Shown: positions 53,597 through 63,993 of the stretch, one piece after another | Position numbering within the stretch: the stretch's first letter is position 1 | Layout: each line of letters begins with the position of its first letter | Made by a program: the position numbers and the translations under genes | Source: Orobanche coerulescens | Lineage: Eukaryota; Streptophyta; Magnoliopsida; Lamiales; Orobanchaceae | DNA length: 64,000 bases | Assembly (NCBI GenBank): GCA_033398695.1 | Contig: CM065814.1 | Span: forward strand, 102,364,501 to 102,428,500 | Direction: 5' to 3' | Notes under the pieces: model-generated | Database searches by the model: none | Seen by the model: the letters and a program-made list of their open reading frames with translations, nothing else | Told to the model about the DNA's origin: nothing

Positions 53597-54702
53597 TGTT
53601 GTATCGAGAATTATACTCTCCGACCGGCGATCGCCTCGGAGATCGGGCGACCTAGCCACTGCCGAGCAGCCGAGGCAGAACTACCGACCAGCGATCGGGC
53701 GACCTAGTCTTAGCCCCGCAGACAAGATGTATCGGCCAACCGAAGGTCCCAGGACAAGTCCCGGTGCCGAGCGATCGACATCTAAGACGATCGTCCCTCG
53801 GTGCTTGGCGATCAACTCCTGGCGACCAACTCCCAGACGATCATCTCTCGTCACTTGCCGACTGACCCTTGGTGACCGACCGATGCCGACCCCTGGTGAC
53901 CGACCTTTGACGACCGCCTCGTGCCACTCAAAGCCGATGGTCATCCAGTCGGCAAAGACCAAGCCTCAGGACAGAGCCCACGTGCAGCGCCTAGACAAGA
54001 TCCGCATTTCACGGATCATTGACCACAGCCTGTCAACATCCGTCCACCAGCCGACAAGCCCGCCGAAAGTTGTCAGTAGGACCGCATGTGACAGTGACTC
54101 CGGACGCGTGCTGCCTCCTCATTGGACCGCCAGTGTGCCAATGTTGCCTTGGACTTTAGGCAGACTGCCCATGTGACCTTTAGGACGATCGCCCCATTAT
54201 TATAATGGCCGGAAGACGATCGCCCGCTAGGAAACAAGGCTCCACTGCCCCTATATATACAAGTCTCCCTGCACTTGGACCTCTCTCGGATTTATTCCTC
54301 ACAAGCCTGACATTATCACGATTTCAGCACACAATACAGAAGCAAAACACACAGCATTTGGCTATCTCCTACTCTTGGCAACATTTATCTTTTGGTACTT
54401 TCTTCTCTCGGCCTCTCTCATTCAGCAGACGATCGGCAGGGACGAAGAACACCGAGCTTCGCTCAAGAGCTGGATTAACAGAGTCTTTTTACACTCATTG
54501 TATTTAGATTTCTCACATTAATACTTGTATCCACGAATATTTGTATTAATAACATCTCGCGAGAGCATTCAAGCCCGGGACTAACAACCCCGGCAAATCT
54601 TGTGTTTATTCATATTCTCTCGGAAGTGCTCCCGCAAATTGTTGTTTGTTGTCCGTCTTCCAGCACTATTTGATCTTCGGATAAATATTTTGGGCAACAA
54701 CA
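53597..54702 (+). repeat. TRGAG-G 5' LTR (1106 bp)
   Basis: Starts TGTTGTATCGAG and ends GGCAACAACA. The first half is unusually rich in CGATCG and GACCGAC words and contains degenerate tandem copies of TTGGTGACCGACCGATGCC-like units near 53800-53920. TATATATA is at 54252-54259. Confidence 0.93.
54252..54259 (+). promoter_or_regulatory. TATA box of TRGAG-G 5' LTR
   Basis: TATATATA in GCCCCTATATATACAAG. The 3' LTR copy is at 57612-57619. Confidence 0.6.
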
Positions 54703-54704
54703 AT

Positions 54705-54716
54705 TGGCGCTAGAAG
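54705..54716 (+). other. Primer binding site of TRGAG-G
   Basis: TGGCGCTAGAAG, 2 bp after the LTR. It differs from the methionine-type PBS of all other elements here and resembles those of Tat-lineage gypsy elements. Confidence 0.8.
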
Positions 54717-54830
54717 AAGGGGATCTAACCCGCAAATTTTTATTCCTACCGTCTCGAAGAACACTCACTGTTCTCGGGGCATATACTTGAAGTGACACTC
54801 ACTGCGCTTCAAAGAAATCTTTCAGAAATC

Positions 54831-56043
54831 ATGTCTTCCGCCTCCGCGTCGAAGAAAGCCTGCGGCGGTAGGCCCAGGACGCCTCGTTCCGTCGATCAGA
54901 GCCACAGCCGATGGTGGAAGGTAGCCGCCGCGGTCAGAGACGCTCGATCCCGTCCCTGGACGGCGGCCCAAGCCTCTCGCTCGATTAGTTCCGAACCAAG
55001 GAACAGATCGGAAAGGCCCTGGCCGTCCTTCAGGAGCGACGGAGTGCTCTCGACGCGCCTCCCGCTATCACCCCCTCGGCCGTCCGCCGGAAGTCCAAGC
55101 GGAAGCTCAAGGCGTGCGTCGGCGATCGCCGAGAGGCTCGTCGCAAGAAGAGGCGCTCTCGGTAGGGGCACCTCTGTCTTCGATCGCACAGGCGCGGCCC
55201 GACACAGCGGCCAGGCGGTCCGGCCCGGCCCACGAGGCAGCGGAGTTTGAGTGCATCACCGGGAGCTCCGCCTGCAGAGCTCCCGAAGGCGGCTGGCCGT
55301 CGGCTCCCCCTCGCCAAATAGCCAAGGTCGGCGGCGGGAGTCGGAGATCGGTACACGATCGCCTCGGCTCCCGCTCCCAAAGCCGATCAGCAAGCGACCG
55401 AGCCACGGCGATGGCTGCGATGCAACGTCAGCTCGACGACATGAAGGCGCTCCTGGAATCCAGGGCAGGCGCCATGAAGACGATCGCCGAGCCAAGCGAG
55501 CCGCTCGCGATCGACATCGAGCTCGCCCCCGTGCAGCACAAGATCGCTCCTCCTCAAACACCCTTGTACGAGGGGCGATAGGACCCCCAAACGCACCTGA
55601 GCAAGTTCAACATCTACATGATCGGGTGTGGGGCATCTGATGCGACCAGGTGTCGAATGTTCCCTATGACGCTGGACGACCTCGCCTACCGGTGGTACAC
55701 CTCATTGCCACCTCGGTCCATTGGCTCCTTTAACGATCTGGCGAACGTCTTCACAGCGTACTTCGCCACCAGGGCCGTTCGGCCATACGGTCCCCATCGC
55801 ATGCTGCGAATCAAGCAGGGGAAAGAAGAATCCGACTCGGACTACATCGACCGGGTAGACGAGATCATCCTCAACGGCGAGCCCGTAAGCGATGAGATCG
55901 CCCTCCACGTGGTCCTAGGAGGATTTCATGGTCTTTCGCCTATGTTCAGGCATCTTACGAAGGACCAACCCAGGACCTACGCGGTCTTCCGAGCTAAAGC
56001 CGCAGACTTCCTGGCCAGGCAAAGGTTTCTCCTTAACCTCTGA
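54831..56043 (+). pseudogene. TRGAG-G gag, broken
   Basis: A likely start is the ATG at 54831 (MSSASASKKACGG). The frame shifts near 55100-55250; the second frame carries a basic, Ser/Arg-rich stretch and then MQRQLDDMKALLES, a probable coiled coil. A TAG at 55579 follows TPLYEGR. The capsid domain is then clear: HLSKFNIYMIGCGASDATRC, LDDLAYRWYTSLPP, SFNDLANVFTAYFAT and IKQGKEESDSDYIDRVDE. This resembles Tat/Retand gag. No zinc knuckle is seen before the stop at 56043. Its role would be particle assembly, if restored; that is inference. Confidence 0.85.
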
Positions 56044-56951
56044 ACAGTGCGATCGGCGCCCGAACGACGATCTCCCGCCCGGTCGCCGTTATCAACCTAT
56101 GAATAATACGATCGGCAGCCGAGCGACGATCTCCAGTCTTCCAGCCCGATCACCGATCATCAAGCTACATCAGCAACCCGGAGGACACGATCGCCATCTA
56201 CAGTCCAGCATCTAACATGACGGACTAAGGCACGAGATCGCCTCCACCGCACATCATAAAGCCATGGTCCTGGTAGTCGATGGAACCGACTGCTTCGGCC
56301 ATGCAAGGTCCCTTTGGGCCAAGATCGCCCGCCCTTCGTTTAAATACGAGGCCGGCGTAGTCTGAGGGCCCTCCAAAATTAATCAGTGGACAGGATCGCC
56401 CGCCCTCAAGGTACATCATTTAACATGGTGAACCCGGACAAAGTGACACGTGCCACAACCCCCGTCTCAACGTACACCGTCGAGGTTCGTCATCTTTATG
56501 GTGAGCCGAGGTGGAAGCAGAGCTAACAAGCCGCAGGAGTGGAGTTGATTCATCCGACGACGCCCCGCGCAAGGACTCCTCTAGACCAAGACCGCACGCC
56601 CTTCGTTTAAATACGAGGCGAGGCACAGCCTAACAGAGGACCCTCATAATAAAATGAGTCACGAGACACTCAATGTCTTCGCGCACCAAGACACGGTCAT
56701 GGAGTCGGTCCATCGAACTCCGCGACTGTGCACGATTCCTCAAACAAACGAAACCATCAAGTTTCTGAGGGGGATCGGCCAATGTTGTTTTTTGCAGGTA
56801 TAAGACCGAAAGATAGCTAGCCAATCGACCATGATAGCCCAAGTCCGAATCCAAAGTCAGCTCAATGGATCGCCCGTCCGCATCTTACACGATCGCCAGC
56901 AAGAACCACCTCGCCCCATGTCTTCAACATCGGAGCAAGCTGGGGGGCAAT
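56044..56951 (+). other. TRGAG-G 3' non-coding region and PPT
   Basis: No domain is seen. Two imperfect repeats of CGATCGGCRCCCGAACGACG open it near 56049 and 56109. The word CGCCCTTCGTTTAAATACGA occurs near 56331 and 56597 with CGCCC/CACGCC flanks. CGATCG-rich spacing continues. The polypurine-like AAGCTGGGGGGCAAT lies at 56938-56951 before the 3' LTR. Confidence 0.7.
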
Positions 56952-58062
56952 TGTTGTGTCGAGAATTATACTCTCCGACCGGCGATCGCCTCGTAGATCG
57001 GGCGACCTAGCCACTGCCGAGCAGCCGAGGCAGAACTACCGACCAGCGATCGGGCGACCTAGTCTTAGCCCCGCAGACAAGATGTATCGGCCAACCGAAG
57101 GTCCCAGGACAAGTCCCGGTGCCGAGCGATCGACATCTAAGACGATCGTCCCTCGGTGCTTGGCGATCAACTCCTGGCGACCGACTCCCAGACGATCATC
57201 TCTCGTCACTTGCCGACTGACCCTTGGTGACCGACCGATGCCGACCCCTGGTGACCGACCTTTGACGACCGCCCCATGCCACTCAAAGCCGATGGTCATC
57301 CAGTCGGCAAAGACCGAGCCTCAGGACAGAGCCCACGTGCAGCGCCTAGACAAGATCCGCATTTCACGGATTGTTGACCACAGGCTGTCAGCATCCGTCC
57401 ACCAGCCGACAAGCCCGCCGAAAGTTGTCAGTAGGACCGCATGTGACAGTGACTCCGGACGCGTGTTGCCTCCTCATTGGACCGCACAGCTGGCTGCCAG
57501 CAGCTGCCTTGGACTTTAGGCAGACTGCCCATGTGACCTTTAGGACGATCGCCCCATTATTATAATGGCCGGAAGACGATCGCCCGCTAGGAAACAAGGC
57601 TCCACTGCCCCTATATATACAAGGCTCTCTGCACTTGGACCTCTCTCGGATTTATTCCTCACAAGCCTGACATTATCACGATTTCAGCACACAATACAGA
57701 AGCAAAACACACAGCACTTGGCTATCTCCTACTCTTGGCAACAACTATCTTTTGGTACTTTCTTCTCTCGGCCTCTCTCATTCAGCAGACGATCGGCAGG
57801 GACGAAGAACACCGAGCTTCGCTCAAGAGATGGATTAACAGAGTCTTTTTACACTCATTGTATTTAGATTTATCACATTAATACTTGTATCCACGAATAT
57901 TTGTATTAATAACATCTCGCGAGAGCATTCAAGCCCGGGACTAACAACCCCGGCAAATCTTGTGTTTATTCATATTCTCTCGGAAGTGCTCCCGTAAATT
58001 GTTGTTTGTTGTCCGTCTTCCAGCAGTATTTGATCTTCGGATAAATATTTTGGGCAACAACA
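56952..58062 (+). repeat. TRGAG-G 3' LTR (1111 bp)
   Basis: Starts TGTTGTGTCGAG and ends GGCAACAACA. Near identical to the 5' LTR, with one clustered difference near 57485-57507. Confidence 0.93.
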
Positions 58063-58067
58063 AAGTT

Positions 58068-58464
58068 CTAACTCACTTTAGTTCGATTCATTCTCACTAG
58101 TATAAAAATAGTCTTAATATAAATAGTCTAGTATAAAATAGTCTTAATATAAATAGTCTAGTATAAATAGTCTTAATATAAGTAGTCTAGTATAAATAGT
58201 CTTAATATAAATTGTCTAGTATAAAAATAGTTTAGATTAACATAGTGCATTTTAATTTAGTTAACTTAAAAACCTAAAAATATATTTTAGAATGTTTTAG
58301 TATTTATTTCTCGCAATCTATACAGAATATTATATGAAGCCCTGTTAAGCAATCCTCGAGAGAAAAGACCTTGGTAGAATTTACCACAACTACTTCTACC
58401 TCGTATATATTTGCGAGCGACTCAAAAACTCCTATTTTTAGGATAAGTTTTTGTCGATTAGTAG
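58068..58464 (+). repeat. Tat-F LTR copy 2, right part
   Basis: Sequence after the AAGTT repeat, taken as the rest of the split Tat-F LTR. It includes CAATCCTCGAGAGAAAAGACC and CGAGCGAC, like the ends of Tat and Athila LTRs, and then AAGTTTTTGTCG, which resembles a degenerate Tat-type PBS region. The exact LTR end is not certain. Confidence 0.55.
58097..58240. repeat. 28-30-bp minisatellite
   Basis: About four and a half copies of CTAGTATAAATAGTCTTAATATAAATAGT in tandem, with one to two-base length variation in A runs. Confidence 0.88.
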
Positions 58465-58762
58465 TGTAACAGGGTGTGGGTCTAGGCTGGGCCCAATCCA
58501 TAGAAATTGTAATATTTGGGTTGCCGGCCCAAAATTATAAAATGTAAGGATTAGAATTAATTAAAATGGACTTGTGTATATTGGGCTTAATGCATAAATT
58601 AGATATATGAAATGATATTTGTCATGAATTTAGACTTATAATGATTGGACTCAATAATTAATTATATGCCCAACTAAAAATTATAATTAAGTAATTATTT
58701 AATATGCACTATATAAAGAATTAATACATTTAGGATTTACCTCTAAATTAGCGGGTGTTACA
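58465..58762 (-). repeat. Gypsy-H 3' LTR, 298 bp or a truncated part
   Basis: On the minus strand it starts TGTAACACCCGC after the tract GTTGGAAAAG-complement and GGGGTAGCA. A plausible end is CCTGTTACA at 58465, which would make a very short LTR with TGTAACA/TGTTACA ends. Without a 5' LTR in view the length cannot be verified. Confidence 0.6.
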
Positions 58763-58786
58763 TGCTACCCCTGTTGGAAAAGTTTC

Positions 58787-59322
58787 GTCCTAGAAAATAT
58801 AATACGTACCGTGATTGAAAAAATTAGGGTAGCGAGCTCGAAGTTCCTCTTCACGCTCCCAAGTAGCTTCATCCTTGGTGTGATTTCGCCATTGAACCTT
58901 GACGAGCACTCTCTCTTTATTCCTTAATGGAATAACCTTTCTGTCGATTAGCGCTACGGTTGTTTGACGTAGATGAGATCTTTGTTCACTTCCACCGTTG
59001 AATAGTTGATAACGTGACTTGGATCATGAACGTACTTTCTCAACTATGAGACGTGAAAAATATTTACTACTGAGAATTCTGGTGGTAATGCCAAACGATA
59101 GGCCAAATCTCCAATTCGGTCGAGGATCTCAAATGGTCCGACATATCTTAGTCTCAACTTGTTCCTCGATCCAAAACGAATAACTCCTTTAGTCGGGGGT
59201 ACTTTTAAGAAGACCTTTTCTCTAACACTAAACTCAAGATCTTTCCTTCGCTTGTCGGCATAAGACTTCTGGCCCTCTTGAGCTATCTTAATACTTTCAA
59301 GGATCTTCTCGATTACGCCCAC
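58787..59322 (-). pseudogene. Gypsy-H integrase C-terminus and chromodomain
   Basis: Frame 59044-59322 shows QKSYADKRRKDLEF, GPFEILDRIGDLAYRLALPP and VVNIFHVS. After a stop the sequence continues with LRKYV and a chromodomain (VLVKVQWRNHTKDEATWE) to about 58790. The chromodomain defines it as a chromovirus. Confidence 0.85.
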
Positions 59323-60191
59323 GGTATCCTCGATTATCTCGGGCCCAAAATTTTTCTTTCACCTACTTCATCTCAATAAACTGGTGATCTGCACTTTCTC
59401 CCATAAGTGCCTCGTAAGGGGCCATTCCGACCGTTGCCTGAAAACTTTTATTGTATGCGAATTCTACCAAAAGTAGTAACTGTTCCCAACTGTTTCCCAT
59501 GTCTAGCGCACAAGCTCTTAACATATCTTCGAGTATCTGTATCGTCCTTTCTGATTGACCGTCAGTTTGTGGGTGATAAGCTGTACTAAAATTTTAATTT
59601 AGTTCCCAATGCTTCCTGCAAGCTTTTCCGAAAACGTGATGTGAAACGAGTGTCTTTGTCTTAGACGATAGATACTAGTACTCTATGCAGCCTTACGATC
59701 TCTTTAATATACAACTGTGTATATTAATACATTCTGAAGTTCATCTTTACTGGAATGCAATGAGCTGACTTCGTGAGACGATCAACAACTACACAAGTCG
59801 CCTGACTTCCTCTTTCCGACCGAGGTAAGCTTATCAAAAAGTCTGTAGTAATGTGTTCCCATTTCCACTCTGGGATGTGGAGTGATTTTAACAAACCAAA
59901 GGGATGTTGATGTTCGGCTTTCACTTGCTGGCAAATAATACATCTCCTGACAAAATCAGCCACGTCGCTTTTCAAACCTTCCCACCAAAATTTGCTTTTC
60001 AAATCTTGGTACATCTTTGTACTACCAGGATGAGCAGTGTACGGTGTGTTCTGTGCCTCCTCCACAATTATGTTCTTCAATTCCGTATTATCGGGCGAAA
60101 AAATTCTTTCCTTGTAGTATATCGTACCATCTTCTGATATACTGAATCCTTTATCCTCTCCTGCTATAATACGCTCTTTCATTTTGACCAA
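59323..60191 (-). pseudogene. Gypsy-H integrase, N-terminal zinc domain and core
   Basis: Open at 59724-60191: YTAHPGSTKMYQDLK and CIICQQVKAEH form the HHCC domain, then WEHITTDFLISLPRS and [14 protein letters not shown] start the DDE core. From 59723 to 59323 the core is broken into several frames, with DKDTRFTSRF (second catalytic Asp) and traces of the Glu helix still visible. Confidence 0.85.
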
Positions 60192-60375
60192 GAAATTTTC
60201 TTGACCCTAGCCTTACTTGATCTTCTCTCTCAAGGTCGGTTGTACTGAAAACATCATTAAAATTGTTTCCACCGGCTTTAACGGTGTAGCCAACTCTAGG
60301 TTCATCATTGAAAATTCTCTGACTAACTTCTCCTCATTAGTTAATATATAATTCAATTATCCTCTAACCTACGGC

Positions 60376-61570
60376 TTAGAGCATCTGCGACCATGTTCGC
60401 TTTCCCTGATGATAATGAATTGTGCAGTCACAGTCCTTCACTAATTTCAACCATCTTCTTTGTCTCATATTCAGTTCCTTTTGAGTGAATATATACTTTA
60501 GGCTTTTATGGTCATAGATCTCACATTTAACTCCGTAAAGGTAGTATCGCCATATCTTCAAGGCGTGAACTACTGCATCTAGTTTTAAATCATGCGTCAG
60601 ATAGTCTAACTCATGCGGCCTTAATTGCCTTGACGCATAGGCTATAACCTTACCTCACTGTATCAGAACACATCCTAATCCCTGCTTGGATGCGTCACTA
60701 TAGATCACGAATTCCCTCGATGGATCTGGAATTGTTAAAACTGAAGCTGAGGTTAATCTCCGATTAAGCTCATGAAAACTTTCTTCACACTTCTCATTCC
60801 ACATAAACTGTTCTCCTTTCCTCGTTAGTCATGTTATCGGTGCGGCTATCTTAGAGAATTCTTTAATAAAACCTCCTATAATATCCTGCTAATCCCAAGA
60901 AACTACAAACTTCATTCACTTTAGTTGGTGTTTTGCAATCATTGATAGCCTCCACCTTAGTTGGGTCGACTTTAATTCCATGAGCAGTAACAACATGTCC
61001 GAGAAAAGCTACTCCCCTCAGCCAAAATTCGCACTTGCTAAACTTTGCATATAACTTCTCTTTGTGAAGTACCTCCAAAACTGTCCGAAGATTTTTCTCA
61101 TGCTCTACTTCATCCTTCGAATAAATTAGTATGTCATCTATAAAGACGATGACAAGCTGATCTAAATAAGGTTGGAAAGCTTTATTCATCAAGTAAATAA
61201 AGACTTCTGGGGCATTACTCAATCCAAATGGCATTACTAAGAACTCGTAGTGGCCATATCTTTTTCGGAATGTCCTCGTCTTTGATCTTTATTTAATGGT
61301 ACCTTGACCTCAAATCTATCTTCGAGAACACTCCAGAACCTCCAAGTTGGTCAAATAAATCTTCAATTCGGGGAAGTGGAAACTTGTTCTTTATCATGAG
61401 TCGATTCAACTCACGATAATGAATACACATTATCATGCTTCCATCATTCTTCTTCACGAATACCACAGGTGCTCCCTAGAGTGAGACGCTTGGTCGATAT
61501 AGCCCATATCGAGTAACTCCTGAATTTGCACCTTCAGTTCTTGTAGTTCCTTTGACGCCATCATGTATGG
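60376..61570 (-). pseudogene. Gypsy-H reverse transcriptase and RNase H, broken
   Basis: RT fingers at 61300-61570 lie in mixed frames. The palm 60863-61234 is open with [12 protein letters not shown], an intact [11 protein letters not shown] and [15 protein letters not shown]. RNase H traces follow; 60376-60561 reads [32 protein letters not shown], missing one residue before the catalytic Asp motif. Stops separate the parts. Confidence 0.87.
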
Positions 61571-61573
61571 GGC

Positions 61574-62173
61574 CTATGATATAGGGGCTGCTCCAGGCAC
61601 CAAGTCAATTGTAAACTCCACTTGTCTATCCGGTGGAACACCAAGCAAGTTCTCTGAAAAAGCATCTGAATAATTCTTAACAATATGGTCATCTTTGATC
61701 ATTTTATCCGACGTCGATTCCCCCATGATATTCACCAGATATCCTTGACAATTGCCCTTACGCAATATATTTGTTGATTTCATGGCTGTTATCACTGGAG
61801 GGGCTTTGCTACGCTTAACCCCTTGAAAAACAACCTCTACTCCGACTACTAGATGCATGACCACATTCCTTCTTGCGCAATGCAAAACTGCATCGGCCTT
61901 ATCCAACCAATCCATACCCAAGACTACATCAAATTTATTCATCTCTAATATGTACAGATCGGATAAATATAAGTGTTTATTTATCTCTACGGTTATACTG
62001 TTAGCTATATCGTCAACAGAAATTATTTCTCCCGCTGGTACATTAACTTCAAGGCTTTCTGAAGTTTTTCTACTTCTAAATGCAGTCGTGCTAAACAACT
62101 TCTTAGAGGTAAATGAATGGAATGTGCCAGTATCAAATAATACCAAAGCAAGAATTCCAGCGATAGATAACAT
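61574..62173 (-). pseudogene. Gypsy-H protease and linker
   Basis: Open for 199 codons. The active site reads VLFDTGTFHSFTS, keeping DTG but with TF where most relatives have AT/AS. The NKFDVVLGMDWLDKADAVLHC flap-end motif, typical of chromoviruses, follows, then the linker ending PDRQVEFTIDLVPGAAPIS and a stop at the position of the RT start. Confidence 0.87.
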
Positions 62174-62229
62174 ACCTTACATCGTACTGGGCTTCTCCTT
62201 GTCAATCTCAAATAGAATGTACATGCGAG

Positions 62230-63267
62230 CCTTTCCTCCGGAACCTTGATTCTGGACCCTCCTGTCAGGGCCATTATTCTTTTGTGGGTATTGAGAGACT
62301 GTCCTTCTTCATGACAACGATAACACGATTCTGCCCTTGCATGCAAACTCCCTGGTGCCTTTTTCCACACTTGGAGCAGGTTGAGTAGTCATATTGTGCC
62401 TTTGGTCCGGATGGTCCTTCCTTACCACCCTTCTTGTTGTTATTATCGTTACTCTGTCCCTGCCACTTCCTCTTGTTTGAATTCACAACTGGTAGGGCCC
62501 TAGCCTTTTCTATATCCAAGCTAGCTGAGATATCCTTGGCTTTGGAAACAGCTTCCTTATATTTCATCTTCCCATGACTAGCCAGATGATGTCGAATTCT
62601 ATTTTGAAGTCCATCACGGAATTTTTGCGCCTTCATGTCCGTAGTCTCAACCATGAATGGTGCAAATCGACACATGTGATTAAACTTTATTTCGTACTCG
62701 GTGACAGTCATGCCTCCTTGAGTTAAGCCCAAAAACTCTTTTTACATCTTGGCCTTGTACGCCCTTGGGTAATACTTATCCATGATTGTTTCCTTGAATC
62801 CCTCACAAGACAGCGTCCTACGTTCTTCTTCAGTTTGGAGTCTCCAAGGTCCGTTCCACCAGGTCCTGGCATCCTTTTTGAGTTGGAAGACTGCACATGG
62901 AACCTTCTAAGTATCTATCATGCCATGTAATCAAATATGCTTTCTAAGTTCAGTAGCCACTCATGGATGGCAGCTGGTCCTTCCCTCCCTAGGAAGGTTG
63001 GTGGTTTGAACTTATTGAACTAGTTTATCACCCTGGCCTGAACTTGTCCTTGAGTAGCTGGGGCACTATAGTTCCTCCTTGGAGAAGAGTGGTTAAGCCA
63101 GAGAGCAACTGTTGCTGATTTGGGAAGTCATTCTCATTTGAAGGCGTATTATGTGTGCCTTGCTTGGTTTCGATGATCGATATTGGAGGTAGCTCCGCGT
63201 GGAGCCATGTCCTGCCAATGAATCGTTCTTCTTGTAAGTTCTTGAGTGCGAGAAATGAGGTAGACAT
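62230..63267 (-). pseudogene. Gypsy-H gag, broken
   Basis: A possible N-terminus at 63028-63267 (MSTSFLALKNLQEERF, then Gln/Leu-rich). The capsid continues in broken frames to 62733, and 62274-62732 is open with GMTVTEYEIKFNHMCRFAPFMV, FRDGLQNRIRHHLASHG and the first knuckle CSKCGKRHQGVC. A second knuckle, CYRCHEEGQSLNT, lies in the next frame at about 62320 with its last Cys lost. Confidence 0.82.
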
Positions 63268-63535
63268 AAAGATATTTTAATACGTAACATAAACTAAAAT
63301 GAAGATAATCCATTACATATTAGAATTAATTATTGCGAGAAACTATATATTACATTAATTATAACATTAATAGCCAACATAAATTCTTGAATAATACTTG
63401 AAGAAAAGTTTGAAACTAATAATTACTACTGAAATAATAAAATCATGAAATTTCAAACAATACAACTATTCCACATCATCACCACTAAGGATCTCTATGA
63501 CCGGAATGGGGATGGGGGCTTAGTTTAAGAGATGA
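63268..63535 (-). other. AT-rich spacer upstream of Gypsy-H gag
   Basis: About 270 bp, strongly AT-rich, without a recognisable ORF, PBS or LTR end. It separates gag from the upstream ORF. Confidence 0.5.
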
Positions 63536-63993
63536 TATCGTCGTCATCCGAGTCAACCATCTCTCGAGCTCAGGATCCTCGTCCTATGGGTCCTGCTCGG
63601 GAACCTCCTCAAACTCCTCCATAGGTTGCGATGAGGTATTGTGTATCCCAAAAATCCTCAAAATCTCGTGTCTCGAGTACAAATCGAGAATCTTTCCAGC
63701 AGCGTACTGAAAATAATCTACGACTGTTCTTTCCTCAGGGGTCCTGCGGTTTGCCTCACCAGAGATGGTATAGAGTAGCTCCAATCATTGGACAGAGTTA
63801 TGATCAGGTGCTCTATTTCCTCAATCGGGTCTCCGATCTTCCCAAACATGAACCATTTATGTACCCTTTCGATCACGTAATGCGGGGCATTCTCGGGTAA
63901 CCCTAGATTACCCCAAGAATCTCTTTGTGTCAAAAGGCGCGAGATGGACCCTGTCTCAATCTTCTTATGTGGAGCCACCATAAATCCGGCCAT
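63536..63993 (-). pseudogene. Unrecognised ORF upstream of Gypsy-H gag, one frameshift
   Basis: Two overlapping minus-strand frames (63718-63993 and 63584-63784) join logically near 63720-63727 into one protein of about 140 residues. It has YVIERVHKWFMFGKIGDP, EEIEHLIITLSNDWSYSIP, VVDYFQYAAGKILDLYSRHE and a Glu-rich tail, with DSDDDD in an alternative frame. It begins MAGFMVAPHKK or extends beyond the window. I do not recognise a domain. It has the same strand as the element and looks like a real coding sequence rather than a shadow frame. Confidence 0.55.

Larger units (their letters stand above)
53597..58062 (+). mobile_element. TRGAG-G: non-autonomous gag-only LTR element
   Basis: 4466 bp: LTRs 53597-54702 and 56952-58062, PBS TGGCGCTAGAAG, a gag-like frame, 0.9 kb non-coding, PPT, and target repeat AAGTT at 53592-53596 and 58063-58067. 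There is no protease, RT, RNase H or integrase. This matches terminal-repeat retrotransposons with a gag domain (TR-GAG). The LTRs differ at only about 25-30 positions by eye, making it among the youngest insertions here. It must use pol enzymes from another, probably Tat-lineage, element. Confidence 0.9.

Noticed and set aside
54896..55561. Several overlapping minus-strand ORFs up to 116 codons
   Set aside because: They are antisense shadows of a GC-rich gag region; Arg/Ser/Ala bias is produced by CGATCG and GCCGCC words.
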